From positions 248,001-312,000 of the forward strand of contig OZ237755.1 of the NCBI GenBank assembly GCA_965178125.1: a stretch of 64,000 nt of DNA. Reading direction: 5' to 3'. The notes below the pieces were generated by a model that saw only the letters and a list, made by a program, of their open reading frames with translations, was not told where the DNA came from and searched no databases. Positions 33,944-47,878 of the stretch are shown here, in pieces. The first letter of the stretch is position 1. Each line of letters starts with the position of its first letter. A program made the translations under genes and the position numbers. The stretch comes from Bilabrum cf. latius. Taxonomy: Eukaryota > Bigyra: Bicosoecida > Bigyra > Bicosoecida.

Positions 33944-36900
33944 ATGAGTATGAATCAAAGATCTACACCGCTAGCTGGGGCGCGGATACGCATCGGAGTC
34001 TGCGCCATGGACAAGAAAGTGAGTGCCTACTGCTTAGCTTTGCAACAGCCAATGACTGCTGCCAGCCATGCACACGTAGAGCTCTCACGGACCTCGCGCC
34101 CCGTATTTGCAGGCACGAGGTCGACCAATGACTGAAATTCTCAGCAGGCTTCCGCGGGATATTTTCGATGTGGTGATCTTTGGAGACGACACGATTACCA
34201 ACGAACCGATTGAATCTTGGCCAGTCGTCGATTGTCTCATCGCTTTTTTTTCGGCCGGCTTCCCTCTCGCGAAGGGAATTAGGTATGTTATGCACAGGCG
34301 GCCGTACTGCGTCAATGACCTCACCTATGAGGTCATGATGAGGGATAGGCGAATGTTCTACAGCTAGCTGAGCCTCTGCGGCGTCCCCGTACCGAACCAC
34401 GTCGTGGTTTCGCGAGATGGACTCGGCGAGATGTGTTCGTAGCCCATGGAATGCGTGTCGGCCGCACTGAGTCGCATCGAGGCAGGCGACAAGGAGCTCA
34501 TCGGCATGTCGTGGCTCCGCGACCAGATTGATGCCATGGCGCGCGATGAAGCCGGCCCCCCCAGATCACCCAGCCCGACGGGTCACGGTAACAGGCTGTC
34601 GAGCTCACCGAGCGACCACCGCGCCATCTCTCCGAGCGGAGAGCCCGAGCTCCCTGCCGTCACGGGCACGGAGGTGGGCGGGCCTGGAGATGCGGGGTTG
34701 CCGATGCTGCCCACCAGCGGCAGCGGCAGCGGTTCGGCGGGGGCGGGTCCCGCGCCATCCTCTGCGGCCACGACCGCCAGTCAGACTTCCTCGCAGAGCG
34801 TCCCGCCGAGCCGCGCTCCCGATGGCGAGCTGCAGGTGTGGGAGACCGAGGACTGGCTGCAGGTGGGCACCCAGCGCATCTACAAGCCTTTTGTGGAGAA
34901 ACCCGTGGACGCGGAGGACCACAACGTGAGGATCTATTACCCCAGGAGGATGGGAGGAGGGTGCAAGCACCTCTTCCGCAAGCGCAAAGACCGCTCCTCG
35001 GAGTTCCGGGAGCACCAGTGGCGAGTCCGCACCAGGGGGTCCTTCATCTACGAGGAGTTCCTGTTGACCCAGGGGACGGACATCAAGGTGTACGCGGTGG
35101 GGCCGGAGTATGCGCACGCAGAAGCTCGCAAGAGTCCAGCGGTGGACGGGATCGTGTAGCGGGACAGAGACGGCAAGGAGCTTCGCTTCCCTATCATGCT
35201 GACGAGGGAGGAGAAAGAGCTGGCCAGGAGGGTGGTGCTCGGCTTCCGGCAGAACGTGTGCGGGTTTGACCTGCTGAGAACACCCCTCGGTAGCTATGTC
35301 TGCGACGTGAATGGGTGGAGTTTCGTGAAGAAGAGCGCAAAGTACTACGATGACGCCGCCTCGGTGGTGGCTCTCCTGTGCGCGAGGGCAGCCCGGGGCG
35401 CGTCCGCGCGAGCCGCGCCCGGTGCTGGTGCCTGGATTCTCTCCTCCCCCAGAGCCGGTCCCTCGCTGGCCATGAACCACGTGAGCCCCTTAGACGAGGA
35501 GCACCCGGGGCAGCTCCCGCCCGCCCTGCATGGGGAGGCGCAGCCCCGGTCAGGGGAGGGCGCGTCGGTGCGGCAGGCAGCCACCGCCGCTCTCGGAGGA
35601 GCCGCCGGCGTGGATGCCCCGGGCGCTGGTGCTCTCCCCGGGGCACCCACCAGCATCGTCGACATGCTGGAGGAGGCGGTGCAGCGGCGCGGCCGCTCCG
35701 CCAGTATCAGCGAGACGTCCAACGGCGACGAGGAGCTAAGGTGCGTGATCGCAGTGGTGAGGCACGGAGACAGGACACCAAAGCAGAAGCTCAAGATGAG
35801 CGTCAAGTCCCCGGCGTTTTTACAGCTCCACCGGCGCTTCGCGTACGGTCCCCGTAACGAGGCAGTGCTGAAGACGGCTAGGCAGCTACAGATGGTGCTG
35901 GATGCCGCCAGGCTGCTGATCGCCAAGACGGAGCACGCGGGAGACAGCGACTCTGACGGAGAGTACGAGAGCATCCGGAGATTGAGGTCGCTGAGGGCCG
36001 TTCTGGAGATGGGCGGCGAGTTCTCCGGTATCAATCGCAAGGTCCAAATCAAGCCCGTCAAGTGGGAGAAAGTCCCGAGGATGTCTGACGAGGACCGCAG
36101 ATCGTCTCTGCAGTCCCTTGTGGAACACTCCCCGAGAGGACCACCAGTGGCGGGGACTGGAGCCGCTGCAACGGCCGCGGTACCTATTCCAGACGGAAGA
36201 ACCACCCCGAACAGCGCCACTGGCAGCAGCGCTGGCAGTAGCAGCGGCGGTGGCGGTGGCCCAGGTACTGTGCCTGGCACGGTGAGCTTCGGGATCGGCG
36301 GGGGCGTGCCCTCTGCGCGGCGCATGCCGTCCGATGGATACATAGGGCTGTCAGGGATGGGGTCGTCTCCCGGCTCTTCCTCTGGGTCCAGACCCCCAGT
36401 GGGTGGAGGCGGGATGCCGGCACCGTCGACGGTGGGTATGGAGAGGGAGAGAGGAATCCTGGACGCGTCTGCCTCCCCTCGCCGGATCCACTCGGAGCTT
36501 TTGCGACCCGGCACCACCTCCCACCTGGAGGGGGGCCACGGGGACGAGGACGGGACGGCTGTCCCGGTGCGTAGGTCCAGCATGTCTTCGCTGGGCGGAC
36601 TCAGTCGCGGGGGGGTAGAGCACGACGAGGACATCATCGCGCACCATGGGAAAAGCGGGGTGCCTGTGGCACCGTCTGCCGTGCCTTGGCCTGACATGAC
36701 CATCGGCACCGACTAGAGTCAGGTGGGGGAGCGCACTGGCAGCAGGAGCAGGCGCAAGGGATCCAACTCCACACCACGACGGAAGCCAGGGGAGAGGCGG
36801 GTGAGCGCCGCGTCAGAGGCCACAAAGGACATACCCGACGCTGTAGTTGACCTGGGGGCTGGGAAGGAGATCCGGCGATGGGACCAGTCGACAGAGATCG

Positions 36901-39900
36901 TCACGGAGGCGGTGCTTGTGCTCAAGTGGGGCGGCGTGCTGACAGAAGCAGGCCGGCGGCAGGCCGAGGCCCTCGGTAAGCGGTTCCGTGACACGCTGTA
37001 CCAAGGTGAGTCTCTTCTTCGGCTGCACTCGACCTACCGCCACGACTGCAAGATATATGCGGCGAGCGAGGGTAGGGTGCAGATGACGGCGGCCGCGTTC
37101 GCCAAGGGCTTGCTCGCGCTGGAGGGGTCGCTTACCCCGATCCTCGCCTCGCTGGTGCGCAACTACAACACCAAGCAGCTGCTGGACGACGCGTCGCCTG
37201 CCAAGGATCTCATCAAGCAAGCCAAGGCACGACTGAGGACGGGCCTCGTACGCTCCTGGATGGGCGAGCCGACGTACGATCATGCAGGCCTGCTGTTGGG
37301 GCTACCCACTGGACTCGTGGAATCCATCGCGCCCACGCGATCTGCGTCTATGCTTGAGGCAATCCAACGGCTAGCTCCCAACCCGTTGTAGCGCCTACAA
37401 GACCTGCACGTCATGATTTAGAAGCTCGTGGTGGAAGCAAAGGAAGCTGTGCACCGCGCGCTGAAGGACGAGGTGAAGGGAGGAGACGATAGGGCCCTCA
37501 GGCTGCTGGAGGACTTCGAGATTGCATCGGAGGCGATGGGGCTGGGCATGCAGGACACCCACGGTGCTGGTGCTGCAGGGAGCAAAGAGCGCAAGGGGGA
37601 GTCAGGAGGCACAATCCCTGGCACTTACGCCGATCCGGCTGGAGCCGCTGGCGCTGTAATTGAGCACGCCAAGTCTCACGGAGGTGTGCAGATCGTCGCA
37701 ATTGCCGAGGGCACTGACGAGAGCGATGCCACAGAGCCGCCGCACCCAGAGAAATCCTAGTCCCCCAATGCGCGAGATTTAGGCGGGGCCGACAGCACCG
37801 AGGCGGCCGGGCCGAGAATCAGCCATAGCAGCCTCCCTGCGAGCGAGGGGGGCGGCAGCGCAGACCATAGCATGAGCTCGCCCGAGACCGGCCCAATGCA
37901 CGCCAGAGACTTATCCGGAAAGAAGGCTGGGGTTACCATGGGCCGCGTTGATTCGTTTGGTTCCAAGCCAGATCACCAGGCGGCCCATGTGTCTTCCAAT
38001 AGCGGGATGACGGGCTCGGTGGACTCGTTCCCGCACTCGAGCGTGCACAAGGTCATCGGGGCTGGGCTGCGAGGAGGCGTCCTGGGAAGGATCGAGGCCG
38101 AGGTGGGCACGAAGAGAACGGGAGACGGCTCCCGGAGCGCAAGCCGCGCTGACCGCAGCCCCAAGTCAACGGGCCGGGCCAGCACCTCCGCCACAGACAC
38201 GGCCCTGCTCTGGCACGACGACGAGAGTGAACACGCCAGGATTGTGGACGGCGGCCGCGAGGCCGGGGGCATGAGCATGTCCGTCTTGTCTCGCCTCCTG
38301 TTCCTCATGGGCCGCTGGTGGCGGCTCAGCCGAGACCTGCACGATCGCAAGAAGAAAAAATGGAACCTATCCAAGCTCGCAGACGTGTACGATAACTGCA
38401 AGTTCGACTGTCAGCACAACCGAGACCTCGGTCTGAAGCGGGTGGAGGACGTGTTCCAGCTGGCCGTGGCGTTCGCAGACTGCATCATCCCGCAAGAGTA
38501 TGGCGTGACCACGCTGGAGAAGAGCATGGTGGGCTGCCGCATCGTTCATCACCTCCTCCGGAAGATCTTCTTTGATCTGACTGTGCACAAGCAGTCCTGG
38601 GAGGTACGCGAGGGAGGCAAGAAGGGCGCGATGATGCCCGACCACGAGCATGCGACCGCGTCCCGCAGCTCGCCTCCCTCGGCACACGGCATCGGGGATG
38701 AGGAGAGGGCTTGGACGGCATTCCGGTCCAGCTTGGCGCAGGCGAAGCATCGAGTCAAGCAATCTGCGCTGATGACTACGGCTACTGTCGACCTAGCCGC
38801 ACCTGCAGGCACATCCCTGCCAGCAGCGCCCTCTCCGATCGTGCACGGCGATGCATCAGGAGACGGTGAACACCCAGTGGACTAGACAAGCTTGGACGGT
38901 CGGCTCAGGGCGACAGAATCGGCCGAATCGGACCCCGGTGGAAACGGCATGTGGCCCGAAGATTTTGAAGCGGACGAGGCAGCGCACCAGCTGGACTCTG
39001 CCTCGATGGCCAAGACAGGGTACGATGACGTGAACTTGATCCAGCACAGGGTGCGCACTCGGGTGTACTTCACCAGCGAGGCCCACCTCCACTCGCTCGT
39101 GAACGTGGTTGCGCACGGCGACGGGGGCCTGCGATCCACACACATCACAACCGTGCCTGGCTACGTCCGGTCGCCCACGTCCTCCCCGCGAGGCATTCGA
39201 GGCGCCAAGGGGCCCAAGAGCTTGCCCAGTGGCACTCCTCTGAGCATTTCAATGTCCAAGCCGAGGAAGAGGAACCGCAGACCGGGCGGAAGCTAGCCAC
39301 AGGATGCGGCGAACCCTGGGTCTTTGGCTGCAGCCACTGGTCCGTCTGCTTCCAAGCGATCGCCAGGCAGTGCTTTTTCATCTGTGAAGCGTGGCATTGG
39401 AGCTAGCTCTGGAGCTGGCATAGCGCAGGACACGGAGCGCGAATCGTCCGGTTCCAGGGGTCTGCTGACAGAGCGAGGGCGGCAGTACCTCGAGAGGGTC
39501 CCAGAGCTGGATTACTGCTCTCACGTGGTGTTCTTGCTCTATGAGAGGACCAATGAGCCAGTGGGATCGCCTCGCAGGCACCGTTGCGAAATCCGGCTGT
39601 CACCGGGAGCATCGTACTCCCCATTGGACGGCAAAGTGCGGGCACCTCCCACTAGCTTGACCAAGCCTATCAGGATGCAGTCCAGCAAGTCGTCTGCGAA
39701 AAGGCTGCAGCGAAGGTTCGCCACGGATTCGCCCTCCTTTGCAGGCACGACTTCGTCGTCCAATATCTTCGAATCAGCCGATGGCAGCCTGAGCGGAGCC
39801 ACATCTCCGCTTGCCCTGCCAGGTGCGGCCGCTCCCGCGAGGCTTAGCGAAGCAGAATCCCCTGTGGACCCGACTGCAGACAAAGAATAGCCGGCGGGAG

Positions 39901-40505
39901 GCACCAGCCCAAGCCTTGCGCCCAAACGCGCTCGCTCCCAGTCTGCCCGAAACCTCGAGACGCTGGGCGGCCTGGAGAACAGGGAAGACGATCGTCCAGA
40001 GACGGGCGTGTTAGCCCACTCCAGCGCTGAAACAAGGCCAGTCACTGGCGATGGGACGTCCTCGACGAGCGTGCACGACCAAGGCGCGGCGCAACCCCTG
40101 ACTGATGGCACCGGTGGGTCCTCACGAAGAATGGCACCTCGGCAGGCGGCTGGCGCGTGGAGCCAGGATCGCGTCACGTACCCCGTCACAGAGGCAGAGT
40201 AGACCGGCAACCAAAACGGCGTTGTACTTGCTCCGACTCCGCGCGCGTCGGCTGCAGAGCTGAAAAGCGGCTGCCTTCCTGTGTGTGGCATGGTGGTGCT
40301 ATCCGACGACTGCCCGCTCGGGGTGGTAGAGGATGCGCTGGCCGCAGCTATTATGGCACCGGGGGCCCCTGATCCGCGAGAGATGCGACACACTCCCGCT
40401 GGGGAGCGATTGCGCAAAGCCAACCTGAGGACGCCGAGCCTCAACATGGCTGCGGTCGCTGCCTCCTCATCAGATGGGGCCGGTGGGTCGACCAGCAAAG
40501 GCTAA
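33944..40505 (+). CDS. PPIP5K: Inositol hexakisphosphate/diphosphoinositol-pentakisphosphate kinase (PPIP5K, Vip1)
   Basis: Exons 33944-34018 and 34113-40505 (TAA); the 94-nt intron is phase 0. About 2,155 residues with 11 in-frame TAGs (34365, 34440, 35157, 36714, 37389, 37419, 37758, 38883, 39294, 39888, 40200). PPIP5K makes inositol pyrophosphates from IP6/IP7. The N-terminal kinase shows [53 protein letters not shown] and [13 protein letters not shown]. The phosphatase-like domain shows [45 protein letters not shown] and [17 protein letters not shown]. Later come [32 protein letters not shown] and [11 protein letters not shown] with LSPGASYSP. Family order is kept from end to end across all the TAGs. 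Animal enzymes are about 1,250-1,430 aa; the excess here is Ser/Gly-rich inserts. Convergent with the kinase gene. Identification is certain. Confidence 0.96.
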
Positions 40506-40954
40506 GTGCATGCTATGATTTAGCACGAGCTTGCCGCTTTGAACCCTTGCACATCTTGTATTGTCATTAAACAGACGGGATTGTGAATATACACAGGCTA
40601 TCCGTCTTGTGATATATGTTGAAGGCTGTTTGTGTCACGTAGATTGGTGCCCAATGTAAATGTGAAATTCACACTGTGATCCATTGAGTGCCATTTCTGT
40701 GCAAGTCAAGGTCGTGCAATTCAATTTGGGTTCCGTGACCCAATCGCAGCATCCGGAGACTCATTGTCTCACTTTTGCGAAGAGTCCTCCACCCACCCAG
40801 GTAGACGCAGCCGGCGACTCTTCATATGTGGAACACTATGCTAGATCGCGTGCAGCTTGTTGCTGATGGAAGACCGACCTTTCGGGGTTGGCCCAGCCAT
40901 AGCAGCCTGCACGCGACCTGAGCATGATCGCATCACTCGGTCGCCAGTTGCTCT
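40506..40954. other. Convergent intergenic region
   Basis: About 450 nt between the 3' ends of PPIP5K (+) and the split kinase (-). The first 200 nt are AT-richer than the flanks. No ORF with coding character, RNA gene or repeat was recognised. Two 3' UTRs are expected here. Confidence 0.5.
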
Positions 40955-43900
40955 TCACTTCTCAATCTTGTCCATCCCGTCCGCACCCGGCGACCGCTGC
41001 TCGCTTCCGGACCCCCGCGTTGCTTTCGGGGTGGTCGAGACTCTGCGCTTCTGTTGCAGCGCCAGAGATACCAGGTTGGGCGTCCTCGCCCCACTACCAG
41101 GCCTCCGCGAGTGCGTCCGCCGCGGCCGAGCGAGGCGCGAGGCGCGCCTTCGGGCGAGAGGCTGGCCGAAGGTCATCGTCAGCTTGCGACGAGGCCTGGT
41201 CGTACCAGGCCCGAGCGGTGGGGGTCTTCCTGCCTGCGCGCTGTCATGCTGCTGATGCGACGGCGCGCCGGCCCTCGTCCCGTTCGTTTGTTGGCCAGAC
41301 GCGCCGGCAGATTGACGACCTCCAAGGCCTTGCCGTAACGCCTCCATCCGGCCGGCTGGTAGAGTCTCAGACCTTTCCACGAGTGAGCTGTGTGACTGCT
41401 AGCCGCGCCTCGTGCGACTGCCATCCTGTGCCTCCTTGAGTGCATGCGTGCCTGTCCCGCTCGCGTTCCTGCCGACCCCAGGGCCATTGCCGGCCACATC
41501 GCTGCCCCCGTCCTCAAGGCTTGATGCACCAGTGTGCGCGGCTCGTGAGGCTCCTGGATGGGCAGGGGACTGGCTGGGCGTCCCGGCCCACCCCACCCTG
41601 GGCGTGCGACTGAGAGCCGCGATCTACTCCAAGTCAATGTTGGCTTCGTGGGCCTTGCCTGTGGTCCACATGTGCTCCTTGATGTCCTGTACTGTGGCTC
41701 GCTTGGAGGGATCAGGATGCAGCGCCTTGAGAATCAGATCCACGAGTGCAGGCGAGAAGTGGCCGGGGAAGTAGAACCGCCCGTCAATGATCCCTCCGCC
41801 GTGACCATCTCCGTCAGCGACGTCGATGTCCTGCTAGCTCTCAGGCGTGCCAGGCAGTCCGTCAATTACCTAGTCCTTTCTGGCACTGGGTGTGCTACCG
41901 TCAGCAGTAACACCACCAACTGCATCTGCCTTGACTGCGCGCACCCCATTGGCCGGCTTTCCGCCGCGTACTACATCTGCACCGTTGGTCCCAGTGGTTC
42001 CTGTGCCTGTTTCTGCTGCACTAGAAGCAGCTGCAGATCCAAGCTATACGCTCCCTCTAGAGTTGCGGTTGCCCGAGTAAGACTGCTGCAGATCAGAGCC
42101 CACCGACCGGGGAGTATGCAAGTCATTTTCTGTGGCTTGGACGCGATGGCCGGCTGGCCCGCGACTGCTGGTCCCAGCAATTCTGGGAGGCACCGAAAGG
42201 ATGCGGGTAGGCTTGTCGCCGGGAATGCTGCACTCCGAGTCGGCCCGACCCTTCCCTGTGTCCTTGTTGCCAGCACTAGTAGCTGCCGGAGCAGAGGTAT
42301 CTCGTGGGAGCCCGCTGGTTGGCCCCGACGAAATGCCCTCAGAGCTTGCCTTGACGGCTCCCAATGAAGCCGGCCCAACTGGCGGGCCCATGCTGCCTTG
42401 TCCTGCCATATCAAGGGCCGCTGCCTCTGCTCGGGCCGCGTCCTGATCGAATTGAGCCTCTTCATGCTCCGTCTCCAGGATGGCACGGCCTCCGAGCTCC
42501 TCTGCCTACATCGGACCATCGTCCCGGTCTTGAGTCATGGACCTGCTTTCGTGGCTCGCCACACTAGATGCATCGCCGGTCTGGCTATCCCCGTCCACGC
42601 CTGCGACCGGACTTCGATCCTCCCCCACATTGACGTCGGGGTGGCCGCTCATTCCACCATGAACTGGGTCCAACTCGTCTGCGTCGGCGCTAGCACTGGC
42701 AAGGTTCGCAACATCCGGATCATCTGCATCTTCATCCCCTTCGAATCGCATGCTGGACGTTTCGCTGTCCCCGTCACCCGCAAGCGTAGATGCGCGAATG
42801 GAAGACATCTGAGGCATGACATCGACTCCAGCGGCCCGCTCTAGCTGCTTGCGGTCCAAGGGTGTCACCACCAGCGCAGGACCTCCGTCACCACCAGACT
42901 CGCCGGCATGCGGGCTCGGGCCAGATTCGTCGTCCTTGTGCGCTGTGCTATCCCACATCTCTAGCACATCAGGAGCCAGGTACCCCGCGCCTCTGGAGCT
43001 GCTGCCGCGATCTTCCAGCCGAGCAAATGCCTGCTCGTCCTCGCCATCATCCTCGCCCTCGCCATGCACTAATGTGGGATCGTCAGGGCCATCAGCCGCA
43101 GTCCCTGAGCTCTTGCTCCTCCTACGGCTGCCTTCCCTGCGTCTTGCAGACTGTTCCCGCGCTGGCATCCTGGGCAAACTCCCGCGCTGACCTGACCGCC
43201 GCACAGGCCTGCTCCCCAGCGCAGTTCTGGCCTTCTTGCTGGGGGGCTCACCATATCGCGCTCCTGCCGTGCCGCTGTCTTTGACTGCAGGGTCGATTGC
43301 GCCAGCAACCATTTCCACTCGCTCGGGTGCGCCTTGAGGTCGAGGCCTTGGCCTCTTCTTGCCGGCAACTGGCAAGAAGTCCTCCGGCTGGTAGCCCCTG
43401 TCCTTGATCGCATTCAGACCGTGCCTCTGGATGTGCAGAATGAGGCCCTTGTGCCAGCCTCTCCTGCGAAGCCTCACTTCCAGCTATCGCGGCGTGCTCT
43501 GACGGCTGCGGGCACTGCCTGGCGTATCCACCTTACCAGGCTTGGGTGTGTAGCTGGACGCAGTGCGACTCCCGTGCGACTACGAGCTGCCACCAACCTC
43601 CACCGGATTACTGGCCGCCCGTCCCCCAAAGGCTTTGCTGGCAGCTGCAGATACAAGGCCGAGACTAGGTCCTGCACTCGATGCTTGCCAACCAAAACCT
43701 ACCCGTGACGCGGATGAAATCGCCTCTGCCAACAGCTGGTCCTTGCGCCTGCCCTAACGCTGCGGATTTCCCATGGCACGGCTGGCTGACACAAGCCCAG
43801 AGCGCCCCCCCGTGGTTCTGTTGAATCGAGTGCCACCTGAGTGCGTCGACGAACGCACGAGCTGCGGCGGCTTCGCGCTCATAGCGGCGTCGTTGTGCAA

Positions 43901-46900
43901 GTCAGGCACCTCACCACCATCAACCCTGCCCTGTCCTGCATCTCGCTGCGGGGTCTACCTCCCCTTGATTCGGAGCTGGGCAACTCCCTGCGTACCTTCG
44001 GTGTTGCGGGTGCTGGATGCGCTTGCTGGTCCCTCGCTGGCTTGAGATTTGGACGCAGACGAGCCTGGGGCCCGGATGGTCAACGAGGGAGGACCTGGCT
44101 ACGGCTAGTTGACATCTCCACCAGGGCCAGATGCCGCCGCTGAAGAAGAGGACGATGATGACGACGCTGCAGACGCATCCGACGGCCTACCAGGTACAGA
44201 AATCCGCAGCTGCAGTCCGAGCGGAGGCCCGGAGAACCCCGAGATGTCAGCAGCACTGCCACTCGAATCGTCTAGCTAGGCCCCAACTACTGACGGGCTC
44301 CTGGCCTGCACGTCAACAGGAGGTACTCCCGCCATGCCCGATCCGTCGAACAGGCTCGGACCGGGGGACGTGTCCTTGCTGCGAGACGTGCCTGGCTTGG
44401 CAATGGAAAGGCCCATAGAACGGCGCGGCGTGCTGGCTCCACCTCTAGACCGACCCAGGCTCAGCGGGGTCGGTCGCTCGTTGGCCTGCGCGCCTGTTAC
44501 TCCAAGCGGTGACAAGTCGCTGCCGAAGCCAAGCCCGGCGGGGCGTCGCGCCGGGCTCTGCGGTGGGACAGCCTCTACAACCGGTGGCTCATCCTGCTCA
44601 ACCCTCACTGCCGCCATGTCCTGTGCTCGGCTCGCACTGCGGGATGACGTTTGCGCGCCTCCAGTTGCCGAAACAGCTCGGCCATCATCGTGTTGATGAG
44701 GCCACGCCGAGCCCGAAGCACTAGACATCCGCCCTGTCTCGCTGGACGGTGATAAGTAACCAGACTGCCCGCGCATGGGAGGCGACTCGTGTACGTTCTC
44801 CCCGTCCTGCATCATACTGTCTTTGCGACGGCTGAACCGCGTCGATGGCGTCGTGGACTGGGCACCTCCACGGGAATGAGGCCTCCCGGAGTCACCGCCA
44901 TCTTCCCTGTAATCGTCTACGCTGTGCTGCTCGAGGTGCATTTGCTGCTCCCTGCGCTGTTGCTCAGCAAGGACGCCGGGCTTTGCATGCGTCAACATCG
45001 GAGTCTCGCCGCCGCCATCGTCTTCAAACTAAGCCATCATGCCATATCCGCGCTGCAATGCATCCGTCTCAGCATCGCGGCTGGAAGCACGGGCGCGTGG
45101 TTGGCGACTCTGCGGATCTAGCCACTCCGGATAGTATGTCTGAATGAAAGCAGCGTACTTGGGGTCTGTCATTTCCGCAGTGTCCCATGGCACGCAGTTG
45201 CTGGCTACCACGTACAGCAGCACACCGCACGACCATGCATCAGCACGGAATCCATCGAATTCCAGCGAGGGCCTGTGCTCCGCTTTGCAGACCTCCGGGG
45301 CACTATAGGGAGGGGTGCCGCCGGTATAGGTGGTAGTCGCCTTGACTGAGCCCTTGTTGACGAGAGCACAGCTGCCGAAGTCGGCCAGCTTGGCTCGGGC
45401 TCGCAACGTGTCCACCTGCGAGCCGGAGCTCTCGTTCAGCTCGCTCCTGTCCACTGTTTCGTCATCATCTCCTTGTCCATCCAATTGGTCGCTGTCCTCG
45501 CGGTGATTCGAATTGGCGCGCGGGACTGACTCTCGCTTGACTACCGGGCTCTCGCCCAATCCCATCGCTACAGGCGTCAGGTGCGAAGCCGATCGAGCAG
45601 TGGAGCCTGGAGTGGATCCGCTGGCGCTACCATCCCGGTCCACGGACCCGCCTGCTCCACCTCCGCCGTGGTAGTCGCCGCTCGCAATCAGCAGGATGTT
45701 CTCCGGCTTGATGTCCAGGTGAGCGATGCCAAGCGCGTGGCAGTCGCACAAGCAATCGATGATCTGCCTAAACACGTGGCACATGCCAGCCTCAGTCTGC
45801 GCACCCTGGGCGTGGATGACCTGGAACAGGTCAACATCGCACAGCTCCATCAGCAGCAGAGTGAACTGGTCCACCTGAACGGGAGGAAATGTCTGCAAGA
45901 CGTGACGCCTAGACTGGATGCCCTCGAGTCGCAACCTCTCGTATGCGCGCAGCTCTTGCTCCGCGGATCGGCGCTCGTAGTCGGTCTGTTCCAACGGCAT
46001 GGCCGCCATCGGGTAGCCATCAAGTGCCGCGTCTTCGCGGTCATGATCCGCTGCATCCATCGCCGCCTCAACATTGGCCCTCTGCGCGACGTAGACCTTC
46101 ACCGCAACCTCTTCATCCCCATTCATGGCTTTGTAAACGTGCCCCTGCCCTCCTCTGTTGAGCAGGCGCAGCAGCGTGATCCTCTGCCTGTACTGCTTTA
46201 GGACATTCTGCATCGTTTCCATCTCCTCCTGGACGACCTCGGGGTCTTCTTCCTCGCGGTCGGGGTCCTGATCTGCGGCCACTGCTCCCATGTCTAGCTG
46301 CAGAGACATGCCGGCAACACCTTCGAATTGCCCTGTTGGTCGGCTATTCTCCGTGTACACAATAGGCTCAGCTTGCCCTCTATCTCGTTCGTTCTCCCCT
46401 ATGGCTCCACCAGTCGGCAGGACAGAAAGGTGGGCATCTGGAGTGCTACCATCAAGAGGGAACCGCCCATCTGGGTCACCGCGAAGCTCTCCAGCGCGAG
46501 TAAAATTGCCATCATCATGCGCAGACGCCCGGCCCCGTCGCATGGGAGACCATCGCGAGGTCGGGGTGCTGGCCATCACGCTCGCACTGCCGCCGCTCTC
46601 CTGCCTCCCAGTCTCTGCAACCATGGGTGGGGACGGGCCTGCAGCCCTGTCAAGTCCAGCGTCCCCGCTTCGTTCGCCTTGGCTCGATTCCAACAGAGGA
46701 GGCCGTCCATACGCGTCCTCGAAGCCGTCCTCTCGTTCGCTATCCGAGCCAGACATGTCCTCCTGCTGCTGCCCCAATGCTGCACCCGCTCTGCGCTATG
46801 CCGGCTGCCCCTGCCCGAAGGAAGGCGGAATCACGAGAGCGCTTCTGCTGCGGGAGGCCCGGGGCGGGCCCGACTGGTCCACCGCCGTGTCCTCGTCCTC

Positions 46901-47878
46901 GATGAGACCGCCTAGTCCTGGCCCTTGCCTCTGCCCTGCCAACCTCAACCTCGCTGCTCTGGGGCGGATTCTGGGCCCAGATCCGGGATACGATCCGATC
47001 ACAGCCGGTAGAAGTGCCTGCGACTCTGTGCCCAAGCTCAGCTTGCTATCATGCATCTACACGCTATCCTGCGGATCCGTTCCAGGTGCAACCTAGGCAT
47101 GGCTGGAGGAGGATGCCGAGGAGGAGGAAGACGAAGAGGAGGATGCGCCCATTGTGCCGGGTATGTACCTGCCCAATGGAGCCTGCAGTCCTGCTTCGGC
47201 AGCATGCTGGATGCTGGGTGAGGCGCTCCTGTACGGGATGGAGGCGTGTCCCATAGGCGAGTCGCCCAGTCTCGCATATAGAGAGGGCGGTTGGCCTCGG
47301 CTTCGCATGCCACCGCCGCTCGAATGAGAAGGCATGATGCCGCCGATCTCCTGCATGGGCACCTACCGGCTTTGATTGCTCGCTGCGTATGCCCTCCTGT
47401 TCTCTCGTGCAGTTTCCCCTCCTGCCCGAGCAGAGTGCCAGGGCGAGAGGAGGCCTAGGGTGCCCTCCTCGGAGCCGCCAGGGCGACTACCTTGGGGAAC
47501 AGAGCCGGGGGATTCATCGGCGACTCCAGTCAAAACCTAAATTCCCGAGCTGCTTGGGGTATCTTGCCGGCGCATGTAGCTTCCTGTTGAAGCAGAGCTT
47601 GAGCTGCCGGCGGGACGGCTGGCCTACCCCACTGGAAGATCGGAGTCAAAGTCGTCGGCCCCTTGGTCTGGAGATAAGATGCGAACGCTCGGGCGCATAC
47701 CAGATCGTTTTCTGTTACGATCCGCCGCTGAACCACGGACTAGGACCCCCCTAGGCATGCTGCCGTCGGATCCAGCTGGAACCGAGTACTTTCGGGCTGA
47801 AGAGGCGGAACTTGAATCTCCCGAGGCAGCGCCAGGGAGGGGGTTTCCTCTAGCATGGCGATCCTATCGATCTTGCAT
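40955..47878 (-). CDS. Protein kinase with catalytic domain split by a ~1,100-residue insertion
   Basis: One unbroken minus-strand frame of up to 2,308 codons with about 21 TAGs, ending at TGA 40957-40955. The start is uncertain: ATG 47878 is the outermost candidate and ATG 47698 another. After about 560 disordered residues comes a Ser/Thr kinase: LLNRGGQGHVYKA, AVKVY, the helix-C Glu in SAEQELRAYERL, HLDIKPENILL, LADFGSC, GGTPPYSAPEV and DAWSCGVLLYVV. The segment ending DPKYAAFIQTYYPEWL stops at about nt 45110. The missing end of the C-lobe, FYFPGHFSPALVDLILKALH with DPSKRATVQDIKEHMW, appears near 41770-41640. About 1,100 Ser/Asp/Pro-rich residues lie between. All key catalytic residues are present, with HLD in place of HRD. 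A smaller insert (about 85 aa) precedes DFG. CAMK/SNF1-like features are the nearest, but the subfamily is not assigned. Confidence 0.85.
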
